A stretch of 64,000 bases of DNA from assembly GCF_033441515.1 (NCBI RefSeq), contig NZ_JAWQJT010000001.1, forward strand, positions 3,162,001 through 3,226,000, written 5' to 3'. This document shows, in pieces, positions 8,361 to 16,786 of this stretch (positions are counted from its first letter, which is position 1; each line of letters opens with the position of its first letter). This DNA is from Amycolatopsis solani. Lineage in GTDB: Bacteria; Actinomycetota; Actinomycetes; Mycobacteriales; Pseudonocardiaceae. The notes below the pieces were generated by a model, which was not told where the DNA came from, did no database searches, and worked only from the letters and a program-made list of their open reading frames with translations. A program made the translations under genes and the position numbers.

Positions 8361-8375
8361 TAATTCGAATTATCA
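8361..8375. promoter_or_regulatory. LacI-type operator upstream of the FAD oxidoreductase
   Basis: TAATTCGAATTA (8361-8372) is a perfect 12-base palindrome, an AT-rich island in a GC-rich region. The 13-base string TGATAATTCGAAT occurs here on the minus strand (8363-8375) and again on the plus strand at 11162-11174 before the ABC importer. A LacI gene lies between the two copies. A TTGACT -35-like box lies at 8321, but no clear -10 is visible. Confidence 0.75.
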
Positions 8376-8391
8376 CCGTCGGGAAGGCTTC

Positions 8392-10011
8392 ATGAAGGAA
8401 CTGGGCACCGAGATCCTCATCGTCGGCGGCGGGCTCGGCGGGGTCGCCGCCGCGCTGGCCGCGGCCTCCCACGGCCGGCGGGTCGTTCTCACCGAAGAGA
8501 CCGGCTGGCTCGGCGGCCAGCTCACCGCCCAGGCCGTTCCGCCCGATGAAAACCCCTGGATCGAACGCTTCGGGTCCACCCGCACCTACCGCGAGCTGCG
8601 CGCCGGCATCCGCGACCACTACCGCCGTCACTACCCGCTTCGCGCCGAAGCCGCGAAGCACGCTGAGCTCAATCCCGGCGCCGGGAAGGTCAGCAAGCTC
8701 TGCCACGAGCCGAAAGTGGCGCTCGCCGTCATCGAAGCCGTGCTCGCGCCGCACGTCAGTGCCGGGCGGATCCACGTCCTGCGCCACCACCGGCCGGTCG
8801 GCGTGCACACCACCGGCGACCGCGTCGATGCCGTCGTCCTCGAGAACGGCGAAGACCGGATCACCGTCACCGCCCAGTACGTCCTCGACGCCACCGAAAA
8901 CGGCGACCTCCTGCCCCTCGCCGGCACCGAACACGTCACCGGGGCGGAAGCGAAAAGCGCCCACGGCGAACCCCACGCGCCGGACGAAGCCGACCCGGCG
9001 AACCTGCAGGGCATCACCTACTGCTTCGCCGTTTCCCACCACGAAGGCGAAAACCACGTCATCGACAAGCCGGCGATGTTCGGCTTCTGGCGCGACTACC
9101 AGCCGGACTTCTGGCCCGGTCCGCTGCTCGGGTTCGTCGCCCCCGATCCGCGGTCGCTGGAACCCGTCAAGCGCACCTTCGTGCCGAACCCGCCCGGTGA
9201 CCCGCTGGCCGTCAGCGCCGATCAGAGCGCCGACGCCGGTGACAAGGAACTGTGGACGTTCCGCCGCATCCTGGCCCGCAACCTGCACACCGCCGGCGCC
9301 TTCGACTCCGATGTCACGCTCGTCAACTGGCCGCTCAACGACTACTGGCTCAAGCCCGCGCTCACCATCCCCGGTCACACCACCGAGGCCGACGTCGCCC
9401 AAGCGCACCGCGAAGCCAAGCAGCTGAGCCTCTCCGTCCTCTACTGGCTGCAGACCGAGGCGCCCCGCGCCGACGGCGGGACCGGCTTCCCGGGGCTCAA
9501 GCTCCGCCCCGACGTCACCGGCACGAAGGACGGCCTCGCGAAGTCCGCGTACGTCCGCGAAGCGCGGCGGATCAAGGCCGTCACGACCGTCACCGAACAC
9601 GACGTCTCCGCCGAGATCCTCGGCGTCGACGGGCGGGTGCGCCGCGCGGACGCCGTCGGGGTCGGGAGCTACCGGATCGACCTGCACCCGTCGACCGGCG
9701 GGGACAACTACATCGACGTCGCCAGCGTGCCGTACGAGATCCCGCTGGGCGCGCTGCTCCCGGTCCGCACCGCGAACCTGCTGCCCGCGGGCAAGAACAT
9801 CGGCACCACGCACATCACGAACGGCTGCTTCCGGCTGCACCCCGTCGAGTGGAACGTCGGCGAGGTGGCCGGGCTGCTCGCGGCCTTCGCCGTCCGCGAG
9901 GACGTCGAGCCGAAAGCCGTCCAGGCCGACAGCCGGCTCTTCGAGGACTTCGCGCGCGTGCTGGACGCCGCCGGGGTGGAACGCCGGTGGCCGGAAGTGC
10001 GGGGGTACTGA
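8392..10011 (+). CDS. FAD-dependent oxidoreductase (FAD_oxidored family)
   Basis: 539 residues. The ATG has GGGAAGG 4 bases upstream. The N-terminal dinucleotide-binding motif is I-L-I-V-G-G-G-L-G-G-V-A-A-A (residues 8-21), followed by E-E-T-G-W-L-G-G-Q-L-T, typical of the FAD_oxidored (PF12831-type) group. A second FAD contact, Y-V-L-D-A-T-E-N-G-D-L-L, lies near residue 163, and the C-terminal strand L-L-P-A-G-K-N-I-G-T-T-H closes the FAD site. There is no N-terminal signal, so it acts in the cytoplasm. Members occur widely next to sugar ABC transporters, but I know of no assigned substrate for this subgroup. A perfect palindrome upstream matches the operator of the downstream importer, so it belongs to the same LacI regulon. 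Oxidation of the imported sugar or a derivative is the natural inference. Confidence 0.82.
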   Translation: MKELGTEILIVGGGLGGVAAALAAASHGRRVVLTEETGWLGGQLTAQAVPPDENPWIERFGSTRTYRELRAGIRDHYRRHYPLRAEAAKHAELNPGAGKVSKLCHEPKVALAVIEAVLAPHVSAGRIHVLRHHRPVGVHTTGDRVDAVVLENGEDRITVTAQYVLDATENGDLLPLAGTEHVTGAEAKSAHGEPHAPDEADPANLQGITYCFAVSHHEGENHVIDKPAMFGFWRDYQPDFWPGPLLGFVAPDPRSLEPVKRTFVPNPPGDPLAVSADQSADAGDKELWTFRRILARNLHTAGAFDSDVTLVNWPLNDYWLKPALTIPGHTTEADVAQAHREAKQLSLSVLYWLQTEAPRADGGTGFPGLKLRPDVTGTKDGLAKSAYVREARRIKAVTTVTEHDVSAEILGVDGRVRRADAVGVGSYRIDLHPSTGGDNYIDVASVPYEIPLGALLPVRTANLLPAGKNIGTTHITNGCFRLHPVEWNVGEVAGLLAAFAVREDVEPKAVQADSRLFEDFARVLDAAGVERRWPEVRGY

Positions 10012-10059
10012 GCTTGCCGCCGGTAGGGTCTGCCGGAGAGCAGCGGGAGGGAGTCACGG

Positions 10060-11115
10060 ATGACGGCGGGTTCGGGCCGGGTCACGCAGGCCCAGGTGGC
10101 GCGCCTGGCCGGCGTCTCACAGGCCGTCGTGTCCATGGTGCTCAACGGTTCCGACAGCCTGCGCATCACCACCGAGACCCGCGACCGCGTGCAGCAGGTG
10201 CTGCGCGAAACCGGCTACACCGTGGACATCATGGGCCGACGGCTGCGCGGGAAGTCCAACCAGATCCTCGGCGTGTTCACCTACGAGTCGGTGTTCCCGT
10301 CCGGGGTGGCCGACTTCTACCGGCCGTTCCTGCTTGGCATCGAGGAGGAAGCCGAGCAGCAGGGCTTCGACCTGCTGCTGTTCACCAGCGGTGGCCGCCG
10401 CGACGGGCGCCGCCGGATCTACGAGGCGGGCACGAACCGGCTGCGCATCGCCGACGGCTCGATCCTGCTCGGCAGGCACAACGACCCGCAGGAGCTCGCG
10501 CAGCTGGTCGAGGAGCAGTTCCCGTTCGTGTTCATCGGCCGCCGCGAGTCGCCGACCGGGCCGATCAGCTACGTCGGCGCCGACTACGTCGCCGCCACCC
10601 GTGAGGTCCACGAGTGGCTGTGGGGCCTCGGGCACCGCCGGATCGGGCTGCTCAGCGTCACCGAGGAGAACGAGCCGACGCTCGACCGCCGCGCCGGGTA
10701 CGAGGCCGCCGCGCGCAAGCACCGCCTCCCGCCGCTGGTGTTCCTCGCCGAAGACCCGGCGATCGCGCTGCGGCAGGCGCGCGACGAAGGTGTCACGGCG
10801 TTGCTCGTCGAGAGCTCGGCGATGGCCGACGGCATCCTGGCGTGCGCACACGACCTGGGGCTGACCGTGCCCGAGGACCTTTCGCTCGTCGTGCTGGGCG
10901 ACGCCGACCCTTCGCAGCAGCCGCACGCGCACGCCGTGCCGAGCACCGCGACCGACTGGTCGATGTTCCGCATCCCGCGCCACGAAATGGGCGTGCACGC
11001 CGTGCGCGTGCTCGTCGAGCTGTTGCGGAAACCCCGGTCGCGCCAGCTGCTCCTGCCGTGCCGGATCCACGAGGGCGCCACCGCGGCCGGACCCTCCACA
11101 ACAGACTCCCGCTGA
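10060..11115 (+). CDS. LacI-family transcriptional regulator
   Basis: 351 residues. The N-terminal helix-turn-helix occupies about residues 8-30 (V-T-Q-A-Q-V-A-R-L-A-G-V-S-Q-A-V-V-S-M-V-L-N), followed by a hinge helix and a periplasmic-binding-like effector domain to the end. It has a GGGAGG ribosome site, and TAGGGT at 10024-10029 may be its -10. It lies between the oxidoreductase and the importer, with 48 bp before it and 73 bp after it. TTCGAA-centred palindromes precede both neighbours but not this gene, so it probably represses the two flanking units and is released by the imported sugar. In place of the usual hinge sequence it reads D-I-M-G-R-R-L-R-G-K-S-N, so the hinge leucine is present (R-R-L-R). 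Confidence 0.9.
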   Translation: MTAGSGRVTQAQVARLAGVSQAVVSMVLNGSDSLRITTETRDRVQQVLRETGYTVDIMGRRLRGKSNQILGVFTYESVFPSGVADFYRPFLLGIEEEAEQQGFDLLLFTSGGRRDGRRRIYEAGTNRLRIADGSILLGRHNDPQELAQLVEEQFPFVFIGRRESPTGPISYVGADYVAATREVHEWLWGLGHRRIGLLSVTEENEPTLDRRAGYEAAARKHRLPPLVFLAEDPAIALRQARDEGVTALLVESSAMADGILACAHDLGLTVPEDLSLVVLGDADPSQQPHAHAVPSTATDWSMFRIPRHEMGVHAVRVLVELLRKPRSRQLLLPCRIHEGATAAGPSTTDSR

Positions 11116-11129
11116 GGCCGAACGGCCGG

Positions 11130-11158
11130 TTGACACTGCAGGGGGCGGCGCTTACCGT
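11130..11158 (+). promoter_or_regulatory. Sigma70-type promoter of the ABC importer operon
   Basis: A consensus -35 TTGACA (11130-11135), an exact 17-bp spacer and TACCGT (11153-11158) as the -10. The palindromic operator begins 4 bases after the -10, so a bound repressor would cover the transcription start. Confidence 0.75.
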
Positions 11159-11161
11159 CCC

Positions 11162-11174
11162 TGATAATTCGAAT
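11162..11174. promoter_or_regulatory. LacI-type operator upstream of the ABC importer
   Basis: TGATAATTCGAAT is identical over 13 bases to the inverted copy at 8363-8375. The core TTCGAA is flanked by symmetric bases (T-N-A on the left, T-N-A on the right). It overlaps the expected +1 of the promoter at 11130-11158. Confidence 0.75.
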
Positions 11175-11188
11175 AACCAGGAGGCATC

Positions 11189-12478
11189 GTGGCCTACCGG
11201 AGAATCCGGCTGCTCGCCGCGGCCCTGTCCGCCGTCGCACTGGCTTCGACGGCGTGCTCAGGCGGTGACGGCGATGACAAGAACATCGCACTGCGCATGA
11301 CCGTCTGGACGACGGACAAGAACCAGCTCGCCCTCTTCGACTCCATCGCCGCCGAGTACCGCAAGGCCCACCCGGAAGTCGCGTCGGTCAAGTTCGACGT
11401 CGTCCCGGGCGACACGAGCGCCTACTCGGCCGCGCTCACCACCCAGCTCTCCGGCGGCAACCCGCCGGACCTCGCGTGGATCCTCGAACGCGACGCCCCG
11501 GACTTCGTCCAGTCCGGTGCCCTCACCAACCTCAAGTCCACTCTGGACTCCACCGCGGGGTACAACGCCGCCGAGCTGGTCCCGTCCGCGACGAAGCTGT
11601 GGACCAAGGACGACGGCCTGTACGCCTACCCGTTCTCGACCTCGCCGTTCGGCATGTTCTACAACAAGAACCTGCTCACCCAGGCCGGCATCACCGAGAC
11701 ACCCGACCGGCTGGTCGCGAGTGGACAGTGGACCTGGGACGCGGCCAGGCGGATCGCCGCCCAGGTCGCCGCGCGCGTCACCGGCAAGGCGGGCCTGGTC
11801 ATCCGCGAGTTCGAGTACAAGCAGTGGGTGCTGCTCGCCTCGGTGTGGCGCGGCTTCGGCGCCGACGCCTGGGGCCCGGACGGCAAGACCTGCGGGTTCA
11901 CCTCCCCGGAGATGACGTCCGCGATGACCTTCCTGCACCAGGCGATCTTCACCGACAAGGCGCTGCCCGGCCCGGGCACGACGGCGGACTTCTTCGCCGG
12001 GGAAAGCGGCTTGACGATCGCGCAGATCAGCCGCGCCGGGCTGCTCAAGGCCAAGCCGTTCGAGTGGGGCATCGTCCCGCTGCCCGCCGGGCCGAAGGCG
12101 AACGCGCAGGTCGTCGGCCAGGCCGGGATCGGCGTCCCGGTGAAGGGCAAGCACGCCAAGGCCGCCGCCGACTTCCTCGCGTTCTTCACCAACCCGGCCA
12201 ACTCGGCGAAGCTCGGCCAGTACTTCCCGCCGGCCCGCGACAGCCTGCTCAACGCGGCCACCCTGGCCAAGGCGAACCCGCTGTTCAGCCAGGAGCAGCT
12301 GCAGAACGTCGTGGTGAACGGGATCAAGACCGGCGCGGTGCTGCCGTCGCACACCGGCAGCGCGCGGATCGCGTCGCTCGTGCAGTCCGCGTTGGACCCG
12401 ATGTGGAAGCCGGACGCGAACGTGCCCGCCGCGCTGGCCGGGGTCTGCCAGGCCATCGAACCGGCGCTGAACCAATGA
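11189..12478 (+). CDS. Carbohydrate ABC transporter solute-binding lipoprotein
   Basis: 429 residues. GTG start with AGGAGG 8 bases upstream. A type II signal peptide ends in the lipobox A-S-T-A-C, with Cys23 as the lipidated residue, so the mature protein is tethered outside the membrane. The rest is a family 1 extracellular binding protein: V-W-T-T-D near the N-terminus, L-S-G-G-N-P-P-D-L-A-W-I, and S-P-F-G-M-F-Y-N-K-N-L. These are typical of MalE-like binders for oligosaccharides. Its stop overlaps the ATG of the first permease (ATGA), so translation is coupled. There is no ATPase gene in the cluster; a shared MsiK-type ATPase encoded elsewhere would be expected, as in Streptomyces. The sugar is unknown. 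Confidence 0.9.
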   Translation: MAYRRIRLLAAALSAVALASTACSGGDGDDKNIALRMTVWTTDKNQLALFDSIAAEYRKAHPEVASVKFDVVPGDTSAYSAALTTQLSGGNPPDLAWILERDAPDFVQSGALTNLKSTLDSTAGYNAAELVPSATKLWTKDDGLYAYPFSTSPFGMFYNKNLLTQAGITETPDRLVASGQWTWDAARRIAAQVAARVTGKAGLVIREFEYKQWVLLASVWRGFGADAWGPDGKTCGFTSPEMTSAMTFLHQAIFTDKALPGPGTTADFFAGESGLTIAQISRAGLLKAKPFEWGIVPLPAGPKANAQVVGQAGIGVPVKGKHAKAAADFLAFFTNPANSAKLGQYFPPARDSLLNAATLAKANPLFSQEQLQNVVVNGIKTGAVLPSHTGSARIASLVQSALDPMWKPDANVPAALAGVCQAIEPALNQ

Positions 12479-13359
12479 CCTGGACGTCGAAGAAGCGCGA
12501 GGAGCTGACGGGATGGCTGTTCATCGCCCCGCAGGCACTCGGCTTCCTCGCTTTCGTGGTGGCGCCGCTGGTCGCGGTGGTCTGGTACAGCTTCCAGGAC
12601 GTCAACCTGCTGGCCGGGACCTCGGAGTTCGCGGGCGCGGGCAACTACGCGAAGCTCTTCGACGACCCGACCGCGCCGAAGGTCGCCCGCGCGACGGCGA
12701 TCTTCTGCGTCGGCCTGGTCGTGCTGAACCTGGCGCTCGCGCTGTCGCTGGCGTTGCTGCTCAACCTCAAGCTGCGCGGTACCACGGTGTTCCGCACGGT
12801 CTTCTTCTCGCCGGTGGTCGTCACGCTCGTCGCCTGGACGATCGTGTGGAACTTCCTCCTGCAGGACAACGGCGGGATCAACGCGCTGCTGCAGACGATC
12901 GGCGTCGAGGGGCCGAACTGGCTGCGCGGCAACGGGACCGCGATGCTGTCGGTGATCGTGGTGCAGGTGCTGAAGAACGTCGGGCTCAACATGGTGCTGT
13001 TCCTCGCCGCCCTGCAGGGGATCCCCTCGTCCATCATGGAAGCGTCGCAACTGGACGGTGCCGGGCCGTGGCGGCGGTTCCGTTCGGTGATCCTGCCGAT
13101 GATCAGCCCGACCACGCTGCTCACCGCGATCATCACGGTGGCCGGCGCGCTGCAGGTGTTCGCGCAGATCCAGGTGCTGACCCTCGGCGGGCCCGCCGAC
13201 AGCACCAACGTGCTGGTGTTCTACTTCTACCAGCAGGCCTTCGCCAACCACGACCTCGGCTACGGCTCCGCGCTGGCCGTCGTGCTGTTCCTCGTCATCC
13301 TCGTGCTGACCCTGCTGCAGTGGCGGATGCGGAGGCGGTGGGTGTTCCATGAGTCGTAG
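12475..13359 (+). CDS. Sugar ABC transporter permease (MalF-like)
   Basis: 294 residues with six expected membrane helices. The first follows a short cytoplasmic stretch (W-L-F-I-A-P-Q-A-L-G-F-L-A-F). The conserved cytoplasmic EAA loop reads E-A-S-Q-L-D-G-A-G-P-W-R-R-F and continues V-I-L-P-M-I, the site that contacts the ATPase. The ATG overlaps the stop of the binding-protein gene by 4 bases. A longer open frame extends upstream inside that gene but has no membrane character and is not real. It pairs with the next permease. Confidence 0.92.
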   Translation: MTWTSKKREELTGWLFIAPQALGFLAFVVAPLVAVVWYSFQDVNLLAGTSEFAGAGNYAKLFDDPTAPKVARATAIFCVGLVVLNLALALSLALLLNLKLRGTTVFRTVFFSPVVVTLVAWTIVWNFLLQDNGGINALLQTIGVEGPNWLRGNGTAMLSVIVVQVLKNVGLNMVLFLAALQGIPSSIMEASQLDGAGPWRRFRSVILPMISPTTLLTAIITVAGALQVFAQIQVLTLGGPADSTNVLVFYFYQQAFANHDLGYGSALAVVLFLVILVLTLLQWRMRRRWVFHES

Positions 13360-14176
13360 GGCGAAGATCGCCTGCTACGCGGTGATGGTCGTGCTGGCCG
13401 TGCCGTTCGTGTTCCCCACCTGGTGGATGATCACGGCGTCGCTGCTGCCGGCCAACGAGGTGCTCGCGTACCCGCCGAAGCTGTTCCCGACCCAGCCGCA
13501 GTGGGAGAACTACCGGACGGCGTTCACCGACTTCCCGTTGGCGCAGCAGTACTTCAACAGCCTCTACATCGCGGTGCTCGTCACGCTCGGCACGATGTTC
13601 TTCTCCTCGCTCGCCGGGTACGCGTTCGCGCGCATCCGGTTCCGCGGCGAAAAGCTCTTCGCGCTGATCCTCATCGGACTGATGGTGCCGAGCGAGGTCA
13701 CGATCATCCCGCTGTTCCGGGTGGTCGACGACCTCGGCCTGACCAACACGCACTGGCCGCTGATCGTCGTCCCGATCTTCGGGGCGCCGAGCGTGCTGGC
13801 GACGTTCGTGATGCGGCAGTTCTTCCTCACGATCCCGGGCGAGCTCGAAGAAGCGGGCCGGCTCGACGGCCTCTCGCGGTTCGGGCTCTACCGGCGCGTC
13901 GCCCTGCCGATCGCGAAGCCCGCGCTGGCCGCGGTCGCGATCTTCACCTTCCTGAACACGTGGAACTTCTTCCTGGAACCGCTGGTCTACCTGACCGACA
14001 AGAGCAGGTTCACGCTGCCGGTGGCGCTGACGCAGTACGTCGACGTCTACGGCGGGCACCTCTGGAACGTCCAGCTCGCCGCCGCGACCACGACGGTCGT
14101 GCCGGTGCTGGTCGTGTTCATCGTCGCGCAACGCCAGTTCGTCGAAGGGCTCGCCCAGAGCGGCCTCAAGGGCTAG
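13349..14176 (+). CDS. Sugar ABC transporter permease (MalG-like)
   Basis: 275 residues with six membrane helices. The EAA loop reads E-E-A-G-R-L-D-G-L-S-R-F-G-L-Y-R-R-V-A-L-P, matching the MalG branch. The ATG lies 11 bases inside the preceding permease gene, so the two are coupled. It is the last gene of the importer operon, and its stop lies next to a perfect 26-base palindrome shared with the convergent histidine kinase gene. Confidence 0.92.
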   Translation: MSRRAKIACYAVMVVLAVPFVFPTWWMITASLLPANEVLAYPPKLFPTQPQWENYRTAFTDFPLAQQYFNSLYIAVLVTLGTMFFSSLAGYAFARIRFRGEKLFALILIGLMVPSEVTIIPLFRVVDDLGLTNTHWPLIVVPIFGAPSVLATFVMRQFFLTIPGELEEAGRLDGLSRFGLYRRVALPIAKPALAAVAIFTFLNTWNFFLEPLVYLTDKSRFTLPVALTQYVDVYGGHLWNVQLAAATTTVVPVLVVFIVAQRQFVEGLAQSGLKG

Positions 14177-14178
14177 GC

Positions 14179-14204
14179 GCGTAGCTTTCACGTGAAAGCT
14201 ACGC
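14179..14204. terminator. 26-base perfect palindrome between convergent genes
   Basis: Two 13-base arms (14179-14191 and 14192-14204) with CTTTCACGTGAAAG at the centre. It starts 3 bases after the permease stop and contains the stop codon of the kinase gene, so it can work as a terminator for both strands. The same centre recurs inside soxG (47815-47828) and, with one change, at the end of betI (40392-40405). Confidence 0.65.
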
Positions 14205-15944
14205 CCGGGGGAAGTGGACGGTGAACGTCGAGCCTTCGTCCACTTCGGACTCGACGGTGACCGTCCCGCCGTGGGCGTGCACGAGGTGCCGGACGATGGC
14301 GAGGCCGAGCCCGCTGCCGCCGGTCTGGCGGCTGCGGGACTTCTCGGCCCGCCAGAACCGGTCGAACACGTGCGGCAGGTCGGCGGCGGCGATCCCGGTG
14401 CCGGTGTCCGCCACCGCGAGGGTCAGCTCATCCACTGTGGACGACACGCGGATCACCACCCGGCCGCCCGCGGGGGTGTGCCGGATCGCGTTCGTCACCA
14501 GGTTGCCGACGACCTGGCGCAGCCGCACCGGATCGGCGGTGAGCGCGGTTTCCCCGACGGCTTCGACGGTGAGCCCGACGCCGGCCGCGGCCGCCCGGTC
14601 GGCCTGCGCGACGGCGACGTGGCCGGCCAGCTCGGCCGCGTCGAGGAGCTCGGGGTGCAGCCGCAGCTGCCCGGCGTCGGCGGCGGCGAGGTCCTGCAGG
14701 TCGTCGACGATGTGCTGCAGCAGCACGGTTTCTTCGAGGAGCGACGCGCTCAGCGCGTGGTCGAACGGCAAGTGGCCGTCCTCGGCGGCCTCCAGCCGGC
14801 CGCGGATGACGTTGAGCGGGTTGCGCAGCTCGTGCGCGATGTCGCTGACCATCGCCTTGCGCAGCTCCTCGATGCGCTCCCGCCGCGCGGTGAGGTCGTT
14901 GAACGCGGCGGCGAGGTAGCCCACTTCGTCGCGGGACTTCACCGGCGCCGGGCGATCCTGTTCCGCCGCTTCGGTGAGCGCCCGCAGCGGGCGGGACAGC
15001 CGGGTCGCGACCAGCACCGTGAGCGCGACGGCCAGCACCAGCACGCCGCCGGTCACCGCGAGGATCCGCGTCAGGTTCGCCCGGGACAGCGTGAACGTCG
15101 GCAGCTGCGACCCGCCCGGCCCCAGCGTGAAGAGCAACGCGGGCGGCGCGACGAACGGCGTCAGCTGCTCGCGGCGGGCCGCGTCGAGGCAGCCCTGGGT
15201 CGGCCGCTGGTCGGTGACGCCGAGGACTTCGAGGTCGAGGCCCAGCTTCACCGACTCCGCACCCTGCGCCTGCAGGCAGCGGTTGACGGCTTCGTTGAGG
15301 CTGTCGAGCGCTCCCTGCTCGGTCGGCGTCGGCTCGGCCAGCTCGTAGAGGCCGCACTTCGACGCGAAGTAGCGCGCGGACAGGGGGTCGAGCCCGGCGA
15401 GCTGCGGCCGTCCGCTCGGCGACTCGCGCACCTGGCTGGGGAGACCGACCGTCGCGAGGCAGGCGGCGGTCTTCGTGGCCAGCGACGTGAGACCGTCGCG
15501 TTCGGACGGCGGCAGCCGGAACGGGCCGGCCGCGCGCGGGTCGATCCCGCTCGTCCCGGCCTGGGGCAGCAGCACCGGGTCGACGTGCAGCGGGTCGACC
15601 GACGCGGTCGCCTTGACCGGCAGCGTGACCGGCGTGCCGCCGGAGTCGCCGAGGACGTGCCGGTCGAGGGTGGTCAGCACGATCCGGCGGCCGGTCTGCT
15701 CCGAGAGCGCTTTCAGCCGGGGCCCGGCCTGGCTCCACGTGTGGTTGGCCGCCGCGTAGCCGAGCAGTTCGGTGTAGATCGTCGCGTCGCCGGAAAGCGC
15801 CTGGCCCTGCTCCTGCTGGATCGCGCGCGTGGTGGTCTGCACCGCGAGCCACGCGGTCGCGGCGATCGAGGCGAGCGCGATCAGCAGCGAGACGGCGGTG
15901 AGCCGGACGACGAGACTGCGCCGCCGCGGGAAGCTAGGTGTCAT
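14199..15944 (-). CDS. Two-component sensor histidine kinase
   Basis: 581 residues. A basic N-terminus (P-R-R-R) precedes a first membrane helix (about 12-34), followed by an extracytoplasmic domain of roughly 260 residues, a second helix near residue 300 and a HAMP linker (T-R-L-S-R-P-L-R-A-L). The kinase core follows. Its H-box is S-D-I-A-H-E-L-R-N-P-L with the phosphorylated His near residue 371, its N-box is N-L-V-T-N-A-I-R-H-T, and the G-boxes are A-D-T-G-T-G-I and G-G-S-G-L-G-L. The sensor domain has four well-spaced cysteines (C-L-A-T, K-C-G-L, R-C-L-Q, G-C-L-D) that could form two disulphides. I do not recognise its fold. The ATG lies 11 bases inside the end of the response-regulator gene, so the two form one operon. 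Confidence 0.92.
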   Translation of the reverse strand: MTPSFPRRRSLVVRLTAVSLLIALASIAATAWLAVQTTTRAIQQEQGQALSGDATIYTELLGYAAANHTWSQAGPRLKALSEQTGRRIVLTTLDRHVLGDSGGTPVTLPVKATASVDPLHVDPVLLPQAGTSGIDPRAAGPFRLPPSERDGLTSLATKTAACLATVGLPSQVRESPSGRPQLAGLDPLSARYFASKCGLYELAEPTPTEQGALDSLNEAVNRCLQAQGAESVKLGLDLEVLGVTDQRPTQGCLDAARREQLTPFVAPPALLFTLGPGGSQLPTFTLSRANLTRILAVTGGVLVLAVALTVLVATRLSRPLRALTEAAEQDRPAPVKSRDEVGYLAAAFNDLTARRERIEELRKAMVSDIAHELRNPLNVIRGRLEAAEDGHLPFDHALSASLLEETVLLQHIVDDLQDLAAADAGQLRLHPELLDAAELAGHVAVAQADRAAAAGVGLTVEAVGETALTADPVRLRQVVGNLVTNAIRHTPAGGRVVIRVSSTVDELTLAVADTGTGIAAADLPHVFDRFWRAEKSRSRQTGGSGLGLAIVRHLVHAHGGTVTVESEVDEGSTFTVHFPRA

Positions 15945-16629
15945 TTTCCGCCGTCAGCTTGTAGCCCACGCCGAACACGGTCCGCAGGTAGACCGGCTTC
16001 TGCGGGTCCGGCTCGAGCTTCTTGCGCAGGTTGAGCACGTGGACGTCGATGATCCGGGTGCTGACGAACCGGTCGTCGCCGCGGGTCAGCTCCAGCAGCT
16101 GCCGCCGGGTGAAGACCCGGCCCGGCTGCCGGATCAGCGTTTCCAGCAGCTGGAACTCACCCGGAGTGGTCTCGACCGGGCGGCCGCTGACCGACACCTC
16201 GTGCCGGACTGGGTCGAGCCGCAGCGCACCCGCGCGCAACGCCGGGTCCGGGGGTTCACGCCGGCCGGCGGTCCGCCGCAGCAGCGTCCGGACCCGGGCC
16301 ATCAGCTCCCGCGGGCTGTACGGCTTGGTCAGGTAGTCGTCCGCGCCGAGGTCGAGCCCGAGCAGCAGGTCGTCCTCGGTGGCGCGGGCGGTGAGCATCA
16401 GCACCGCCACGTCGGACTCCCGCCGCAGGATCCGGCAGACGTCGAGGCCGTCGACGTTCGGCATCATCACGTCGAGGACCAGCAGGTCGGGGCGGGTGCG
16501 GCGGGCTTCGTCGAGGGCCGCCCGGCCGTCCGGGGCCAGCACGACGGTGTGGCCCTCGCTCTCGAGGTAGAGCCGGAGGACCTCGGCCTGCTTTTCGTCG
16601 TCCTCGGCGACCAGTACACGTGCGCACAC
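15934..16629 (-). CDS. OmpR-family response regulator
   Basis: 231 residues. The receiver domain spans about 1-115 (V-L-V-A-E-D-D near the start, phosphoacceptor Asp in L-V-L-D-V-M-M-P, and the conserved Lys in L-T-K-P-Y). A winged-helix DNA-binding domain spans about 130-228 (T-R-I-I-D-V-H-V-L-N-L-R-K-K-L and V-F-G-V-G-Y-K-L). The open frame extends 71 codons further upstream, but that part is not receiver-like. GTG 16629 (V-C-A-R-V-L-V-A-E-D-D) begins the fold directly and leaves a 157-bp divergent region before the GH92 gene. Control of the adjacent glycosidase is possible but not shown. Confidence 0.9.
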   Translation of the reverse strand: MCARVLVAEDDEKQAEVLRLYLESEGHTVVLAPDGRAALDEARRTRPDLLVLDVMMPNVDGLDVCRILRRESDVAVLMLTARATEDDLLLGLDLGADDYLTKPYSPRELMARVRTLLRRTAGRREPPDPALRAGALRLDPVRHEVSVSGRPVETTPGEFQLLETLIRQPGRVFTRRQLLELTRGDDRFVSTRIIDVHVLNLRKKLEPDPQKPVYLRTVFGVGYKLTAENDT

Positions 16630-16786
16630 GGGGTCGAGGTTAGGCGTCCTGACACGGCCACCACCCGATCCTGACCGGATCTTCACACCTTGAGGGCACG
16701 AGACAGGTCTTTGTCGAAGTGTTGACCCGGAGGCCGGGCGCAGGCAAAGGTCGGATGACAAGGCTGTCAGCTCTGGGAGGCACCGG

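Noticed and set aside
11476-12474. Upstream extension of the first sugar permease through the binding-protein gene
   Set aside because: The extension is low-complexity Arg/Gly/Pro and out of frame with a clear lipoprotein gene. The permease begins at ATG 12475 with normal topology.
8392-14176. Biosynthetic gene cluster for a natural product
   Set aside because: The oxidoreductase and transporters could suggest it, but there is no synthase or tailoring set, and the LacI/binding-protein layout is that of sugar uptake.
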